From: an uncultured Roseburia sp.
Lineage (GTDB): Bacteria > Bacillota > Clostridia > Lachnospirales > Lachnospiraceae
Assembly (NCBI GenBank): GCA_905206195.1
Contig: CAJLGN010000064.1
Location: 1-7,185 of the forward strand
Reading direction: 5' to 3'
Length of the DNA stretch: 7,185 bases
The notes under the pieces are model-generated. The model saw only the letters and a program-made list of their open reading frames with translations. It searched no databases and was not told the origin of the DNA. The translations under genes and the position numbers were made by a program. Of this stretch, positions 6,676 through 7,185 are shown in pieces. Each line of letters starts with the position of its first letter. The stretch's first letter is position 1.

Positions 6676-7185
6676 GTGAAGGATTTTATATGCAAGATGT
6701 ATCAGAAGAAGAATTTTGGGAGACGGCTGGCAGCAGTGTTGCTCGCACTCACAGGAATGGGATTTGCCATCTCATGGCTGGTGCTCGTGGATCTCGGGAC
6801 GGATCCCTGCACGGGCTTAAACCTCGCGCTGGCGGCGAAGCTTGGGATGAGTGTCGGAAATGTGCAGGCGCTGGTTAACTGTATTCTGTTCGTGTTTGTG
6901 ATCGCGTTTGGGAGATGCTACATCGGCTTTGGAACGCTGGCGAACATGTTCGTCGTCGGATACTCGCTGGACTTTTTTTCCAGGCTCTGGGCAAAGGTGC
7001 TGCCGGAGGGATTGTTTGATTCGATGGCGGTGAGAGTTGTTGTGCTGTTTCCGGCGATCACCATCTTTGTGGTGGCTGCGGCAGTCTACATGGTCGCGGA
7101 GATTGGCACGGCTCCCTACGACGCGATACCGCTGATTTTGGCGAAAAGCCAGAGCCGGATCCCGTTCCGTGCAGTGCGCATAGGG
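6676..7185 (+). CDS. YczE/YyaS-like integral membrane protein (3'-truncated by window edge)
   Basis: An open frame runs without a stop to the window end, giving at least 170 residues of a multi-span membrane protein. Hydrophobic segments are at about residues 18-38 (LAAVLLALTGMGFAISWLVL), two more around VQALVNCILFVFVIAFG and FGTLANMFVVGYSLDF, and VRVVVLFPAITIFVVAAAVY. The repeated loop pattern after a helix, DLGTDPCTGLNLAL (39-52) and AEIGTAPYDAIPLIL later, is the hallmark I know from the YczE/YyaS/YitT-like group, whose biochemical role is unsettled. I prefer the GTG at 6676, which has GGTGGGG at 6662-6668 seven bases upstream and gives a basic N-terminus (MKDFICKMYQKKN); the ATG at 6697 is the alternative but has no close ribosome site. 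The frame is also open back to an ATG at 6580 with no ribosome site. It is divergent from the 182-aa gene. Confidence 0.85.
   Translation, partial: MKDFICKMYQKKNFGRRLAAVLLALTGMGFAISWLVLVDLGTDPCTGLNLALAAKLGMSVGNVQALVNCILFVFVIAFGRCYIGFGTLANMFVVGYSLDFFSRLWAKVLPEGLFDSMAVRVVVLFPAITIFVVAAAVYMVAEIGTAPYDAIPLILAKSQSRIPFRAVRIG

Noticed and set aside
6663..6878. 71-codon plus-strand frame at the start of the YczE-like gene
   Set aside because: The other frame gives a coherent membrane protein with family motifs through to the window end, and this one is Gly/Arg-rich noise that stops early.

Overview
The window looks like a chromosomal segment of an endospore-forming member of the Clostridia, most likely Lachnospiraceae. 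The main evidence is a full-length spoIVA gene with a sigma-E-type promoter, strong AGGAGG-type ribosome binding sites, mid-range G+C, and a maltodextrin gene cluster of Firmicutes type. The family assignment is inferred from protein style; no rRNA is present to confirm it.

Layout: (1) Positions 1-3122, plus strand, are the end of a sugar-utilisation cluster: the 3' part of an ABC sugar permease (MalG type), a LacI-family regulator, and the 4-alpha-glucanotransferase MalQ. They are tightly spaced, with no terminator seen between them, and end at a probable terminator near 3137-3178. The expected logic is import of an oligosaccharide (maltodextrin, judging by MalQ), sensing by the LacI-type protein, and glucan-chain rearrangement by MalQ in the cytoplasm. 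(2) Positions 3301-4245 hold a YegS/DagK-type lipid kinase gene that appears to be its own unit. (3) Positions 4312-4400 are a compact regulatory region: an imperfect inverted repeat abuts a good sigma-E promoter match. (4) Positions 4401-5885 are spoIVA, encoding the ATPase that forms the base of the spore coat. It is followed directly by a strong hairpin terminator whose distal arm is also the last codons of a convergent gene. (5) Positions 5908-6456, minus strand, encode a 182-residue soluble, helical protein that I cannot name. (6) After a 219-bp divergent intergenic region, a YczE/YyaS-like membrane protein gene runs off the right edge on the plus strand.

No stretch longer than 300 bases lacks a gene. 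I saw no mobile element, CRISPR array, tRNA, rRNA or prophage gene. This reads as ordinary core chromosome, and I do not see a convincing undescribed system. The points most worth a second look are the spoIVA control region, the terminator/CDS overlap at 5886-5936, and the unnamed minus-strand gene.
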